This document shows positions 52,140 through 64,000 of a stretch of DNA of 64,000 nt, piece after piece; position 1 is the stretch's first letter, and every line of letters starts with the position of its first letter. The position numbers were made by a program, and so were the translations under genes. This stretch comes from Daphnia carinata (taxonomy: Eukaryota > Arthropoda > Branchiopoda > Diplostraca > Daphniidae): assembly GCF_022539665.2 (NCBI RefSeq), contig NC_081337.1, positions 656,739 through 720,738 on the forward strand, read 5' to 3'. Under the pieces are notes generated by a model that was not told the DNA's origin, searched no databases, and saw only the letters and a list, made by a program, of their open reading frames with translations.

Positions 52140-53685
52140 TCATCCTTGTGCCCGTCTTTGTCGGATCGGACGCCCCGGTGGCGGTTCCACCTCCTCTTGA
52201 ACCCCAGGCCTTGGCTCCTCTTCCACTTGTAGGCCTTCGCCAAAATCTTCCTCCTCTATCAATTCCAGTGGTCGGCGCTTCGCCTTTCTCCTTGCGCCTT
52301 TCGTCTCGGGTTGTCCAACCACTGCCGCGGTGTCGCTTTCCAGCGATCTCTCAGGACTCGTGCCAGTACGCACCGCCGCCTCCGGTTCCATCGTTGCCTC
52401 CGGTTCCTCGGCCACTGCCGTGGTATCGCCTTCTGGTGGTCCCTCGCTGGTGTCGGCACGCGTCACGGTCTCAGCTTCCACCACGCCATCGGATTCGTCA
52501 TCCGACTCTATAACAAACCTCATCATTTGAGAAACATGGACCACAATGGTTCTCTTCCCAGTAGGCTTTCGAAGTTTGTAGTTCAGTTCAGTGATCTGCC
52601 TGATCACCTTGAAAGGGCCTACGTACTGGTGCAGTAACTTTTCAGCGAGACCTTTCTTCCTCTGCGGCCAGAAGATTAACACCAGGTCACCGGGTTCGTA
52701 TACCGGTGCCTCACTGACTCTGGTGTCATACTGAGACTACTGGCTGCTGCACCGCTGCTTCACCAGGGCCAGTCTATCTCTGACCTCTTCCCTCAAATTA
52801 GACAACGCCTTCATCAGCTCCTTTGGGTCGGCAAGCTTTGTTTGATTCGGCCCCGTCGCCACTAGCAGGTCCCTCGGAATTACTAATACACCGGCATGAA
52901 TGGTGTGTGATTGGTGCTATCTTGGCGCGCCGAGTTGTAGGCAAAGGTGACAAACCCGAGGAATTCATCCCAGTCCTCGTGATTTTCGTCCACATACATC
53001 GCCAGCATGGTCGCCAGCGTCTTGTTTTGTCGCTCCACAAGACCGTTGGCCTGTTGGTGGTAAGGTACGGACATCCGATGGGAAAGTCAAAGAAGGGCGA
53101 ACACCTCACGGGCTACTTCTGCTGTGAAACACTTCCCTTGGTCGGACGTCAGCTCTCGCGGAAATCCATGCCGCAACACAATTTCCTCGACGAAGAATTT
53201 TGCTATTTGCAGAGCCGTGGAATCCGGTATGGCCCTCGCTTCTACCCACTTAGTAAGGTAGTCAATGGCAACGATCAAGTTTTTATTCCCGCTTCGTGAT
53301 CGCGGGAATGGAACGAGGACGTTTATCCCGATCCTCTCGAATGGTCCTCCCACTTGCGTGATCTCCATGCGTCCTTTCTTCTTCCCATGATCCGGCTTCC
53401 GTGTCTGGCAACTTTTACATGCCTTGACATACCGGGTCACTGCTCTATCCATCTTCGGCCAGTAAGACCTCTGCCGAGCCCTCTCCAGAGTTCTTGCTTG
53501 CCCTAGGTGCCCCGCCGTAGGCTCATCGAGAGCCGGTCAAATTCTTGTCCGAACCTGATCATTCTCAGGTACAACAAGCCTTCCTTCAGCACAAAGTTCC
53601 CGTATCGCCTGGAAGTGTTGCTGATCATCCCCTGCTTGATCCGCTTCCACTGCTTTACACGATCTTGTCCGTCATCGTCCCGAAA
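52140..53685 (-). pseudogene. gypsy-D integrase
   Basis: Zinc-binding end (CKSCQTRKPDHGKKKG), core with RIGINVLVPFPRS where the first catalytic D is replaced by N, TSDQGKCFTAEV, and ANGLVERQNKTLATML with the catalytic E. The C-terminal GPY-type domain reads HQYVGPFKVIRQITELNY, then an acidic, proline-rich tail to the stop at 52140. Frameshifts lie at about 52700-52880, 53070-53110 and 53460-53500. The upstream end is joined to BEL/Pao sequence near 53685. Confidence 0.8.
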
Positions 53686-55900
53686 GCTCCAAACCACTCC
53701 AAGCACTTTTTCACTCCCACTATCCGTCAGCTGCAAATCTGACGCCGGACATACTGATGGCCCATCTTTCCCGTGCATCTCCCGAACGAAATCGACAGAG
53801 TTTGAGATCCACTTCTGGAAATGTAAATCAGCTGCAGCCAATGCTTTTCTTACGGTTGCAGCCTCCTTTACGGCTTCGTCGACCGTTGTGGCTGATCCCA
53901 AATAATCGTGGACGTACATCTTCGTCTTGACAGCGTTGACGACTTCTTCTCCTACCTCTGCATCCATAGCGGCCCGTCGAATGGTGTGGATGGCGATAAA
54001 TGGAGAACACGTAGCACCGAAGGGTAAGCGATTCATCCGGCACACTAGAGCTTTGGAAGCCGCAAGATCCTGCTACAGAAAGCAGAAATATTCAGCGTCG
54101 GAGGGATTAAGTCGGTAGCGACTAAACATTGCTTCTACGTCTGACGCCCACGCTACGGCTCCTTCTCTGAATTGGGTTAAGACGGCTGGAAGAGAAGGTT
54201 GAAGAGCTGGACCGCTGAGAATTTCGTCGTTCAAAGACTTCCCATGGAACGGACGGCGGCATCGAACACGACACGAAGCTTAGGACCCTTGTAGACGCCG
54301 TGGTGAGCTAGGAAATATCTTGCTGAAACAGTTTCCTTTTCGGAAAGTATGGAGGCATAGCCCTTGTCGATCGTCTTCTTCATAGCGACTCGATAATCGG
54401 TTTCGAATGCCGGATCTCTGTCGAACCACTTTAAAAGACCCCGAAGACGCTGTTGGGCCTTCAGACGATTGCAGACGAGGTTGGTTCGCCTGTCCGCCAA
54501 GTGATAGGAACCTCATATCCTAGCTCCAATTTTCGGGTCCCAGCTTCCAAAATGGCAAGGGCTTGTCGTTCGTCTGCGGACATGCCTACCAATTTGCATT
54601 CCATCCCGAAATTTTCGGTATCACAAAACTGGCGAAATGCCACTGTTAACTCTTCGAGATGTGTAGAGCTAGTGATCTTGTGCGTGCGCACAGCAGCAAT
54701 GATGGCGTCATTTTGAACGACGCCTCGAATAAGCCAACCCAAACGACTCCTGGTGGCGGTAGACTCATAGTCTCGGCCGACCCTAGATTCGAGAGGAACC
54801 AAAAGGTGAGAGTAATCGGTGCCAATTAGAATGTCTACTCTCCCGCCGGACTTCGTGACTGGAAGATCTGCAAGATGCGCCCAGCGCAACTGAAGGGTCG
54901 CCCAATCTGTCACAGGGGTAGCACTGGCGACGGTGGGAAGAGTGGAGCAAGAGAGATTCAGTATCTTGCCGGAAGCGGTGCTGATCTGGAAATTCAAGCG
55001 TTTAGATGCATAGCGATTCACTACACTCCCGACGCCATCCACGGTTACGATTTGACGGACCCCAACGATCTTGAGAATCTTCGCGAATCCTCGTCGGATC
55101 AAGGTAGAGTCGCTGCCTTCGTCGATGAACACATTGGCCATCACTGCGTTTCCGTCGCGGTCCAAGATCTTAAGCCGCATCATACCCATGGCTACTCTGC
55201 AAGGCCTTTGCCTTCCTGTTTGCACCATGGTCGTTCTGGATGACTCTGCTTGCGGGTTACTAAATCCTCTGGAGGAGTCGTGGAGGAGCCCGTGGTGATA
55301 GAGACGGCATTCGGAAAACTTGCAGGGTCTCTTCTGGGCACAGAACCTGGCGGAGTGCTTGGTACCAAAGCAACCGAAGCACAATCTATGTTTGGCACAA
55401 AAAGTCACTCTCTCTCCCACTGCCAACGACTTGAAGTCTCCACAGTTCTCCAGCTTGTGGTCGCCTTCACATTTAAAGCAGAAAAGACTGGAAGCGCCTT
55501 TAAAGGGAGAAGAAGGGTAATCCGTTTTCCGGTTGGAGGAGGTTTGATGACTGTGGGCTTGATGACGACTACCGAACTTGGGTACAGAGCTATGAAGCTG
55601 CTCTGCTGCGATGCTGTAGGCGTTCTGATAAGCCGCTGCTCTATGACTCAACCATGTGCCGAAGATGTCCAGGCTCCTTGTTTCCAATCCTCCCAGCCGT
55701 CCGTCATTCCAGGCTAGTCTATCTGGAAATTGGAGGCGCAGACAAACCTTTTCAATCAGGTCCGGTGCATAGGTCTCTCCAATCCTGCTGAGTTCGAACA
55801 AATGCGACCTCATCTTCTCAGCGAAACGTTTGAATCCGATTGGGTCGTTCTTCAATTCCAACCGGTCAATCGCCTGGAGGTGCGCGGCTCTCATCAGATC
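53686..55900 (-). pseudogene. BEL/Pao element fragment (gag, protease, RT)
   Basis: ORF 55894-54461 has a gag region, three cysteine-histidine modules (CFKCEGDHKLENC, CFGCFGTKHSARFC and a CKFSEC...HH type) and a protease active site VFIDEGSDSTLI, as in BEL/Pao. RT continues from 54500 (VVFDAAVRS) through LPFGATCSPFIAIHTIRRAA to YVHDYLGS, where the usual YVDD reads YVHD. It then breaks off near 53686 against gypsy-D integrase. A stop near 54110 and a frameshift near 54230-54480 are present. RNase H and integrase are missing. Confidence 0.8.
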
Positions 55901-56766
55901 TCAACAACCGCAAGATTGCTTTAAGCGACGCAATGCTTCCATATAGGCGGCTTCACCGCCTCCTAGTCCGTGAGCCAACCAGCTCTAGGTTGCTGGTAGT
56001 AATACGACAAACTTCTGCTGATGAGCTCCGGCTCGAAGGACCAAAATGTTTCGTAGCTCGAAATCAGGGGAACTCAGAAGTTCGTAGAGTTGCGACTTCG
56101 CTGTTGTATGCAGCGAGTAGAATTACCTTGTATTAATGATCAGTATTTGCAAGTGTTAATCAGCGTGTGGAGTCTGAGATAGCACGAGAGACAGTGTTTG
56201 TCACTCAAACTATTGGACCACACTACACAAGTTTCCTGCAATTTAGTTCAAGGCGGTCGGAAGGAACAGATTCACTAACGATAAACACGGTGACTACTTC
56301 AATGACAAATGGTACAGCGGACGAAAAGTTGCAAGAGGAAGAGAAATATAGGAAAACAGAAAGGCGCCAAAACTATACGATTAATAAACACGCGTTGCCA
56401 GATATTATACGCTGCAGCGCTACATTTGCGCCGTAACATCTATTTCTCTTTTATTGCATTGTAATGCCTTTCGCTTATTTTTACTTATTTTAAATGCACA
56501 AGCCCGAGACAAGTTTACTTTCCACTGGAAAACCCCTTTAAAAACTTACCACTTGACGAAATGGAATTAAATAATTTATTGTTGCAACAATCTGCATAAC
56601 TTAACATTAACCCGTTTAACAGTAATTAGCCACACTTAGCCCCCTTTTTGGAATACAACGCAGTAACGAAAACAACTGCTCGATACCAACGTCGACGGAT
56701 GATGGGTGTGGTCCACTTCGATTCAAGGCCAGATTAGCAATACAGAACATGGTTCGATTGGTTCGA
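55901..56766. other. BEL/Pao 5' part and possible LTR, no gene assigned
   Basis: Minus-strand sequence just upstream of the BEL gag ORF shows coding-like pieces to about 56130 in broken frames. From 56150 it is AT-rich and may be leader and LTR. No borders recognised. Confidence 0.35.
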
Positions 56767-56879
56767 TGGTTCGATTCTCGGTCATCGCAGAAAATTAAAC
56801 ATTTGGTTGGTGAATTTCTTTAGGGCGATGTCATTATGAAATGGATTTGTGATACAAATCTTTTGACCAATATTAGCGG
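56767..56879 (+). tRNA. tRNA-Gly (TCC) 3' fragment plus array spacer
   Basis: GGTTCGATTCTCGGTCATCGCA (T arm and acceptor 3' side, 56767-56788), then the 91-bp spacer ending CAATATTAG that elsewhere precedes the next tRNA-Gly(TCC). Here gypsy-D pol starts in place of that tRNA. Confidence 0.8.
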
Positions 56880-57697
56880 TCCAGGAATGAACGTCCATCG
56901 CCATGGCCGCAACTGGGATAGGTGTCGCGTGTTCTTTCTCCACCCCTTCTTGTATTGGGTAACGCGACAGGGCATCTGCATCCTCATGGAGACTTCCCTT
57001 GTTGTAGCAGATGCTTATGTCGTACTCTTGCAACGACAAACTCCATCGTTCTAGTCTGCCACTCCTGTTTTGTCATCAGCCAGCACAGGGCATGATGATC
57101 TGTCTTCACCACCACCTTCGTTCCCCAGATATATGGGCGAAACTTTTTCATGGCCCATACCATAGCCAGGCACTCCTTTTCAGTGATGGAGTTGTTCCTC
57201 TCGGACTTGTTTAACACTCGGCTCGCAAAACAAATGGGCATGGCATGTCCATCCCTGTCTTGCATCAACGCTGCGTCTATTCCGTAGTCGCAAGCGTCTG
57301 GGTGTACCTCAAAAGTCTTTGCATAATCTGGATGCGCCAGCCGAACTGCCTTTACCAGCGCCGCCTTCAACTCTGCAAAGCTACTCTGCTCTGGCTCTCC
57401 CCACCGGAACATTCCTTTTCCCTCGATTGCCGTGAGTGGATACGCCGGCTTGGCGAAGTTCGGCACAAACTTGCGATAGAAAGAGCAAAGGCCTACAAGG
57501 CTCTTCACCCACTTCCTCTTTACTTTTTCACTAGCATTGAGGTTTGGGCCAGGGAACTTTTCGATGCCTTTGCAGTGGTCAGGATCTGGTTCAATTCCGG
57601 CTCGGCTCACGACGTGGCCCAACATTCGCACACGCTCATTCCCGAAGGCACACTTTTCGATCTTCAGCTTTAAATTCGCCCTCCGGAAGCATGACAA
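56880..57697 (-). pseudogene. gypsy-D RT connection and RNase H
   Basis: EKCAFGNERVRMLGHVVS, the connection (LVGLCSFYRKFVPNFAKPA), RNase H (HPDACDYGIDAALMQDRDG, KECLAMVWAMKKFRPY), then [20 protein letters not shown]. The first RNase H aspartate motif reads VHPDAC where FTDAS-type is usual. It ends at 56880 against the tRNA-Gly array spacer. Confidence 0.85.
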
Positions 57698-59262
57698 GAC
57701 CTTTCCGAGCCTCTCCAGATGTTCCTTTGCATCCTCACAAAGATGACTACGTCATCCATGTACACAAGGCAATCGGTCCACTTGAGCCCTGCCAATACAA
57801 TATCCATGAGCCGCTGGAATGTGCTCGGTGCTGAACACAATCCAAATGGCATCACACGGAACTGATAAAGGCCGTCAGGCGTCACAAACGCTGTCTTTGG
57901 CTTGTCTCCTTCGGCAACTGGAACCAGCCAGTACCCGCTCTGAAAGTCTACAATACTGAAAAGCGTCGCTCCCTCCAGCTTCGATAACGCATCGTCGATG
58001 CGCGGAAGTGGATAGAAGTCCTTCGTCGTTACGTCATTTAGACGTCTGTAATCGATGCAAAATCGCCACTTCCCATCCTTCTTTTTTACAAGGACGATTG
58101 GCGATGACCAGGGGCTTTGCACAGGTTCAGTAATCCCCTGCCGCAGCATCTTGTCTACCTCTGCCTTAATGAGCTCTCGTTCCTGCCAGGCGCGTCGCAT
58201 TGGTAACTGTTTGATCGGCGCTGCATTACCCGTAGGTATAGCATGCTCCAAGACAGTACACTGCCCAAGACAATCGCTGCATTCAGCGAACACATCTTGG
58301 AAACTCATCAGAAGCGAAATGAAGTCCTCACGATCCTCCCCTGCCAGTGTCTTCGCCACACATTTCTCGAACATAGCCGGGTATTTCAGCTTTCCCTGCC
58401 GAGCGCTGCCCCTTCCGGACGTACGTCCATCTTCCATCTCCAGGGGAAGACTGCTGCTCTGGTCGACAGCCACCAATTTTCTGAGGGATGTTCCTTCCAC
58501 AATCACATGATCCGTGTGATCCACGTTCATAACGTGAACAACCGAGTTCGACTTGGTAGAGTCGATTAACGCGTGCCCCGCCGATAAGCCACTTTTTTCA
58601 AGCAGCTTTTTCGACGGGCGGAGGAGCATAATTGCGTCCTTGTTTCCTCCGTCTGGGATAGACACTTTCACCGGTACCGCACTTCTCTTTGGCACCGTGA
58701 CCCGCACTGTTGCGGTCACCTTCCTTATGGCATCTCTGCCTCCGGAAGCTCCGATGTCAATCGCTCCGAGCTCCACCGTCGGGGGGCTACTGAAGCAGAT
58801 TTTTAGCTCTTTAAAGAACTTTAACAAATTTCTTCCCATAATGAAGTCGGGTCCGAAAGTCTTCAGCACAACGACTTCCCCTTCCACCGACGCGTTTTTA
58901 TTGATCACTGTCAGCGCAACTTTTCCTCTCGGTTGCATAGGCTGACCATCCGCCGTTACCACCATGGGCCCATCCCATGGGGTGATTTTCAGGTTCAACT
59001 TGCTTGCTAATGACGGCGTGATGACGGAAATGACCGCTCCCGTGTCCACTAAAGCTTCCACTGGACAACCACCAATCCAGATTACCTCTGTAGGCTGTTG
59101 CTGTCCAATTGCTTTACTTGGTTCTCCGCCAATCACAGCACAGGCTGCTTTTGGCTCCTCCCTCTCCGGCTTCGTAGGCTTTGTAGGCCTTGGCGTGCTT
59201 TCTCGACTCTTTTCTTTAGGACAATTTCTTGCCATATGGCCTTCTTCCTTGCAATTGTAGCA
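57670..59262 (-). pseudogene. gypsy-D zinc knuckle, protease and reverse transcriptase
   Basis: A long continuous ORF. A CCHC knuckle (CYNCKEEGHMARNC near 59255) opens it, protease follows with EALVDTGAVISVI and FIMGRNLL, then RT with WRFCIDYRRLNDVTTKD, FSIVDFQSGYWLVPV, FRVMPFGLCSAPSTFQ and the catalytic CLVYMDDVVIF. The frame changes at about 57740, just after the YMDD box. It is the best preserved pol stretch in the window. Confidence 0.85.
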
Positions 59263-59307
59263 TCGGAACGGATAATTTTTCTTTGGCTTCCGATTCCTTT
59301 CGCCTTT

Positions 59308-61148
59308 TCAGTCGTCGATGCTCTTCTTTCTCGACTGCCCTCTCGCCTTCGCCAGCTCATCCCGCAGCTCCTGTATTTGCCGCTGGAGCTCTTGCATCTT
59401 ATTAAGGCCTACTGCCCCGATAGGAGCTTTCTCACCCTCCCGGCGTGCATCTTCATAGCCCCATTCGTAGGCCGTTTTCACAGCATCTGCATGGAGTCTT
59501 GCCTTTTCGAGGAACTCCGCGCAGGTCGTGATTCCAAGCACATACAGCCTTTCGTAAAGGTCTGGGCTTAACCTCCTGAACAGGTGGTCAATACAAACTT
59601 CTTCCGCCATATCTGGTTGCACGATGCGGCACAAGTCCATAACGTCGTGGTAGTATTTTGTTAGGTCCTCGTCCTTCCCCTGGACTCTCATCCGCGGTTT
59701 CCTCTCCATTTGTCGCTTTTAAGTTCACTGCAACAAACTTTCAGCTTCAGAAACAACGTTTTGAGTCCAGGCACTTCCCTCTAGCGCGCTGGCCCTTGCT
59801 CCCCCACAAATCTCTCTCTCCGGTCTTCCCAGTGTTCTGGGCGCGCGTTCGCGCCTCTAGGTTTACAATCCACTTGTAGGCCGCCTCTTCGAGCGACACG
59901 CCAAGACACGTCTATCGCTCTCGCCAAGTCATTATTGGTCCATCTGTTGTGGCGACCTATCCTTTCGAATCGGTCAATCCACTCCACAGCATTTTCCTTG
60001 GCCGTGCCACGGAATTTCTCCGGCTCCTTAAACTGAAAGATCGGCCTTTCCACCATGTCTTCCTCCTCAGCCAGAAAATGGTCCCAAGCTAGTTCCTCTT
60101 CTTGGGCTATGGATTGCCGCCTTGGTGAATCCCCAACACTGAATCCACTTCTTTCTGGCCTGACGAAGACCGCTGCGTTCGACGTGCTAGACGCCCTAGG
60201 TCGAAGACCTTCGCGCGGGCTTCTTCTTTCCAAGCCTACTTCTCGTTCTTCCACCGCGTCGTGTTCTTCCGTCGACAGCTGCCTGCTGTCGGCACCCGAC
60301 GATCTCTCGCTGATGCCAGTGGTGTCGGCTTCCACGCCAACCGCGCTTCTCCTGTCGGCAGCGCCTTCCGCCTGCACTGACACTGGACGCGCCTCTTCCT
60401 GGTTTTCGGTCACCGTCTCTTGTGTCTCGAACGAGTTCGTTTCGATAGTCTGCCGAGCCCGCGACCCTTGATCGCTGCTAACGGCCTCCGCCTTCCGCCG
60501 CCTACTCTCCGCCGGAATGGCTTGTATTTTGATGGTTTCCTGACTTACGGGCCCTGCTACTTGATTGATGAACGACGCAGCGTCGTCTACCTCCAGTCGT
60601 CGCGTATGCAATTTCTGGTCTCGGTTGACCCGCCGCTCTTCCTGTCGTTCCTCTTCTCCCACTTCGGATCGTGTGTCAACCTCGCTCCCAACCCTACGGG
60701 AACGCTCACGATGCTCATGTGCAGCCGTCGGCTCGAATCCCCCTCTTCCCGCAGCACACCTGGTTTCTTGTCTCTCTGACACCTGGTGACTCTGAGTATC
60801 CACGAATTCCTTACCCTGTGGTTCGGAATCCAACTCAAACTGCGTCAGGTCTGGGATATCTCCTTGTTGGGACGCCTCTCTGGTCACCCACGTACCTTTG
60901 CGCCCGAAAGTGAGCTCACTCACCACGCCAGGGGGACCTCTCGACCGCCCCTTAGATCGCACTGATGTTGCACGTGCCTCCTGAAATCTTGTTGAAGCTC
61001 GTGCCGCTGCACTTAGAGGTGTCGCCGGCCTCAAACCCGTGTAATAGGTTTGAATCTCCTTCGCCGCCTCTTCAGCTGCTCTTCGACGACCCCTTCCCCA
61101 GCGTCTGAAATCACACCTATCCCGTGTGACATCCAAACGAGGACCCAC
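59308..61148 (-). pseudogene. gypsy-D gag
   Basis: Starts MGPRLDVTRDRCDF at 61148 and has a long charged, S/R/E-rich N-terminal region. The capsid begins near 60060 (IFQFKEPEKFRGTAKEN, WIDRFERIGRHNRW), a frameshift lies near 59780-59910, and the capsid end continues in 59709-59308 (YYHDVMDLCRIVQPDMAEEV) with a short coiled coil (LQRQIQELRDELAKA). The N-terminal region of more than 350 residues before capsid is longer than usual. Confidence 0.75.
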
Positions 61149-61335
61149 TGCGACTCACTGCCAATCACACGTTTTCTCAGACCGTTGTTGTGGCCTCGTG
61201 CCCAACAATAAATTATTGGGTTCGACTCCCAGAGACCCCTCACAACAAACGCGTACCTGAGTTAAACGTGCAGTTGACCAGGTAAGAACGCAGGAGCATC
61301 TCCACCATGTAACAACTCTGGGTTAAGGTTCGTTC
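61149..61335. other. Leader of gypsy-D and junction to the next element
   Basis: Contains TTATTGGGTTCGACTCCCAG, which resembles a tRNA T arm and might mark the primer binding area, but no TGG-start site is certain. Gypsy-C-family sequence begins about 61336. Confidence 0.3.
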
Positions 61336-63025
61336 AACTTCAGAAAGAAACAAAGGAAACAAAAGAAATCCTTGAAAAAACCTTAACCGAAAAAGCCGGG
61401 TTAAGGAGAAGCCTGATAGATATTAATACAAAGAATAAAAGTCTTGAAGAGGAATTACAGAAGATCAACATACAGGCGGGAGACCGAGAGGAAAAAATTA
61501 AGTATTTGGAGAACAGAATAAAAGAATATAGGAAACAACACGTAACATTAGCCGAAACTGAAGATCTAGACGTCTCCAACGAACCAGGAGAGATAACGAA
61601 GCTAGTGAGTGAGATAAACGACCTAACCTCGCTAACGGAAGGATGAGACAAATCCCTCCACTTCGAGTTAGAATCAGAAGAAATCGCCGAACTCCAGCAA
61701 CTCAACGACGACCTCAAAAACCAAATCGAGATCCAAAACGATAACCTCCTTCAACTAGAACAGAAGTATCAGACTCTCAAACAAAGAATCAAAATGGGTC
61801 TTCCGCAAAAGGAAACTTTGAGAATTGACCGCGACACAACAGATGCCGATGACATCGGTTCGGTCACAACCCACACAATCGTAAAAGCGCTAGGAGAATT
61901 ATTCTCGAGAGAAGACAAAAAGTCAATTCCAATTTTCAAAGGAAAATGTACTGATAAACTAATAACAGAGTGGCTGAAGGACGCAAAACATGTAGCACGT
62001 AACAACGACTGTGATAACAACCAAAGAATACGATTCTTCTCCGACAGACTAAAAGGCGATGCCCTAGAAGGGTACGGAAACTACGTAGAAGAGCAGGGTG
62101 ACGAGTTAAAGTACGACGAGGGGAAAACCGCCATCATTGCAAGGTTACAGGATGCATATGACTTAGCAGCACTAAGAAAAAAATTTTTGACGCTGAAACA
62201 GAAACCTGAAGAAAAATGCAAAGCCTTTATATCAAGAATCAACAGCCTATACGACTCCATTGAAGGCAACGAAGAAACGTCGGACCAAAACCAAACCATC
62301 GTCGAAGGCCCGACGCATAAACACAATCAGGAAAATGAGAGATTCTACCAAAATCAAAATTGCAAAGATACTGCAGAAGACAAAGAAATAAACGCAGTAA
62401 TCGCAGGTAAAACGCATCACGAGAAACAACAAGATAACGAACTTCCACAACAAAAGACAGAAATCGAATTCCTAAAACAAAAAATACGGGAATTGGAAAA
62501 TACTAATAAGAATCGTGAATTATCGTAGGATGCCGATATAACCGTAGGAGCAGCAGATCGATAAGAACAAGGATCTTCGCGATCAAGCGAACGATACTCC
62601 AGACCACAAAATTCGCGAGTTCGATTTCACTAAAGATCGAATAGAAGAGGTTCCAGTCCTGACAGAAACTTCAATCGTAGCAGAAGAAACAGCCCATACC
62701 GCAACAACTATAATTCACCACGAAGAGAAGGTACCTTCAAGGGGTATAGACAATCCAATTACCCAACTTACCAACAAACACCCCAGAGACCTCCGTACAG
62801 TAACAGACCGATACACTACCATCGACCAAACTATCAACCACACAGCAATTAACAGGTGTATCATCAAAACCCAGCCTATTCTCATCAATATCCACAGCCA
62901 CGACAAAACCAACCAAACACCCCCGGCATCCTTGGGAATACGGTTATTATTTGCCACACATTGCACGAGAATGCTGATATAGCGCGTATCAACAATCCGA
63001 ACCGCCGTCAAATGTAGTAAACACC
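61336..63025 (+). pseudogene. Second gag copy of the gypsy-C family
   Basis: Closely parallel to 35330-36730: the coiled coil (EEKIKYLENRIKEYRKQ, with one stop at about 61645), capsid (FSREDKKSIPIFKGK, ITEWLKDAKHVARNN) and a longer capsid C-terminus than in copy 1. Another helical stretch follows (IEFLKQKIRELENTNKN) to 62528, then the Q, N, Y, P-rich linker. The zinc knuckle is deleted: where copy 1 reads CYKCNKKGHIARE, this copy goes directly to HIARE-like sequence near 62960. Similarity ends about 63025. Confidence 0.8.
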
Positions 63026-63893
63026 ATATATTGTTACATTAATGACGACAAGCATGTCATTAATTGAGAATTACCAGAGGGATTGTTCTGCGATCCCGAA
63101 AGGTAATTATAATTATACGAGAAATAACGAGAGAGACCCTAAGGGTGTAGACGAGATCTATTTAGCTCTTTTAAAGATTTTCTTACCTCGCCCCCTGCAA
63201 CCGCCTTCTACGATCAGACATTTTTTAGCGAATGAGACGAAGAACTGAGAAGGGCCCAATAACCAAGTAGCAGGTAAAAGGTGGCGAGGAGAACAAATGA
63301 TAATAACAAATAACATACCAAAAATAGCAGAATTTTCTAACAAACAGGAAAAAACACAAAATCGTGTAACAAAACAACGAAAAAACTGACAGCTTCTCAT
63401 GTGGCAAAAAAACTGGTGGCACCAGAAAAAAAATGCCAAGAAAATACTAACACAAAAGACAACTCGGGGTGAACAAATTCGGAGTTGGCCTTGCTTATCC
63501 ATTAGGGATTCGGCTAATATCTTGCTCTGCATCTGGATGGACGAGACTGAGACCTGCAGGTTAATAAGCAATCATACAGTACCCACCAAAAATATTATAC
63601 ACTCGGTCATTTTTTGGCCCTTTTAACATGGCGTCTTATGGCGCTACGTCCCCCTAGTTTTTATTTATTTGTGGATTACCCCTTATAGTTATGTTTAAGA
63701 AAAAAAATCTGCGTACTCGTAGATGAATTTTCTATCCAGCGATATGCAGCGCATAGTTGTACACAAAAAACCCTGAACGTTATATGTGCGTTCATGTGTA
63801 TAAAATTTCCCCGTTTTTCCGTTTCGCGCCGCCATTGCCTCGCATAGGGCTTTCCCCAAATTAGGCCTCTTTTTATTTTGCGTGTATCTTTTT
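63026..63893. other. Unassigned right end of window
   Basis: A short resemblance to the protease region of gypsy-C (IINDNH-like) may continue to 63070. A 68-codon ORF at 63042-63248 and others are unremarkable. The rest is AT-rich with no feature recognised. Confidence 0.3.
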
Positions 63894-63920
63894 AACTAGA
63901 AGCCGCAAGAGCTTCTAGTT
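63894..63920. other. Perfect 10-bp hairpin
   Basis: AACTAGAAGC, a 7-nt loop CGCAAGA, then GCTTCTAGTT. The flanks are AT-rich and T-runs stand on both sides. Role unknown; it may be an LTR or 3'-end structure. Confidence 0.5.
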
Positions 63921-64000
63921 TCTTTCCCGAATTTATCAAAGGTTTTTCTTTATAAAGATACAAAAAGATTTTTATTGTCTAAATACATCCCGTTATATTT

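Noticed and set aside
60055-60471. Plus-strand ORF of 138 codons rich in S and T
   Set aside because: It is antisense to the gypsy-D gag N-terminal region, which is the better supported frame.

Overview
The window is eukaryotic and comes from an animal genome, most likely an invertebrate and possibly an ecdysozoan. The evidence is short GT-AG introns (about 48-100 bp), eukaryotic tRNA genes without an encoded CCA, a 5S rRNA fragment, Ty3/gypsy elements with env genes, a BEL/Pao element, R2-type and L1/Tx1-type LINE fragments, and decayed pieces of two animal genes (an Akt/PKB kinase and a JADE-like chromatin protein). I cannot name the species. I see no intact single-copy host protein gene. 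Nearly everything is a tRNA cluster and the mobile elements that have piled into it.

Layout. 1-9.2 kb: minus-strand gypsy-1 (integrase and RNase H at the left edge, gag-protease at 4.3-6.5 kb). It is interrupted by a segment with a foldback-type terminal repeat and a JADE-like gene fragment, and followed by a plus-strand integrase remnant. 9.2-18.4 kb: minus-strand gypsy-A with an F-type env, a small spliced antisense gene, a 3.16-kb transposon carrying an Akt fragment inserted in env with a 9-bp target duplication, and a TA-flanked MITE in pol. 18.4-21.1 kb: repeats, a tRNA-Asp, and the zinc-finger 5' end of what is probably a LINE. 21.1-30.0 kb: gypsy-B with pol, two paralogous accessory ORFs each with a nearby TATA box, a glycoprotein-type env, and a 752-bp LTR. 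30.0-32.7 kb: an R2/NeSL-type LINE whose 3' end lies exactly inside a tRNA-Asp gene.

33.2-51.25 kb is a large inverted repeat of a tRNA cluster (iMet, Gly-GCC, Trp, Gly-UCC). The left arm is split by gypsy-C (34.1-45.4 kb), and the right arm keeps the unoccupied site. Gypsy-C carries env, an antisense two-exon gene homologous to the one in gypsy-A, an acidic ORF and an ankyrin-repeat ORF. Between the arms sit an L1/Tx1-type LINE whose 3' end lies in a 5S rRNA gene, a broken and an intact tRNA-Glu, and a MITE. 51.25-61.3 kb: gypsy-D on the minus strand, split by a BEL/Pao fragment and a piece of the tRNA-Gly array. 61.3-63.0 kb: a second gag copy of the gypsy-C family.

The most notable signals are (1) the conserved spliced antisense gene in two different env-bearing gypsy elements; (2) the ankyrin-repeat and acidic ORFs downstream of env in gypsy-C; (3) R2-type LINE 3' ends placed at the same A-box position of two different tRNA genes; and (4) a gene-capturing transposon with foldback ends, long inverted repeats and a 9-bp target-site duplication. 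Nearly all coding copies are broken by frameshifts or stops.
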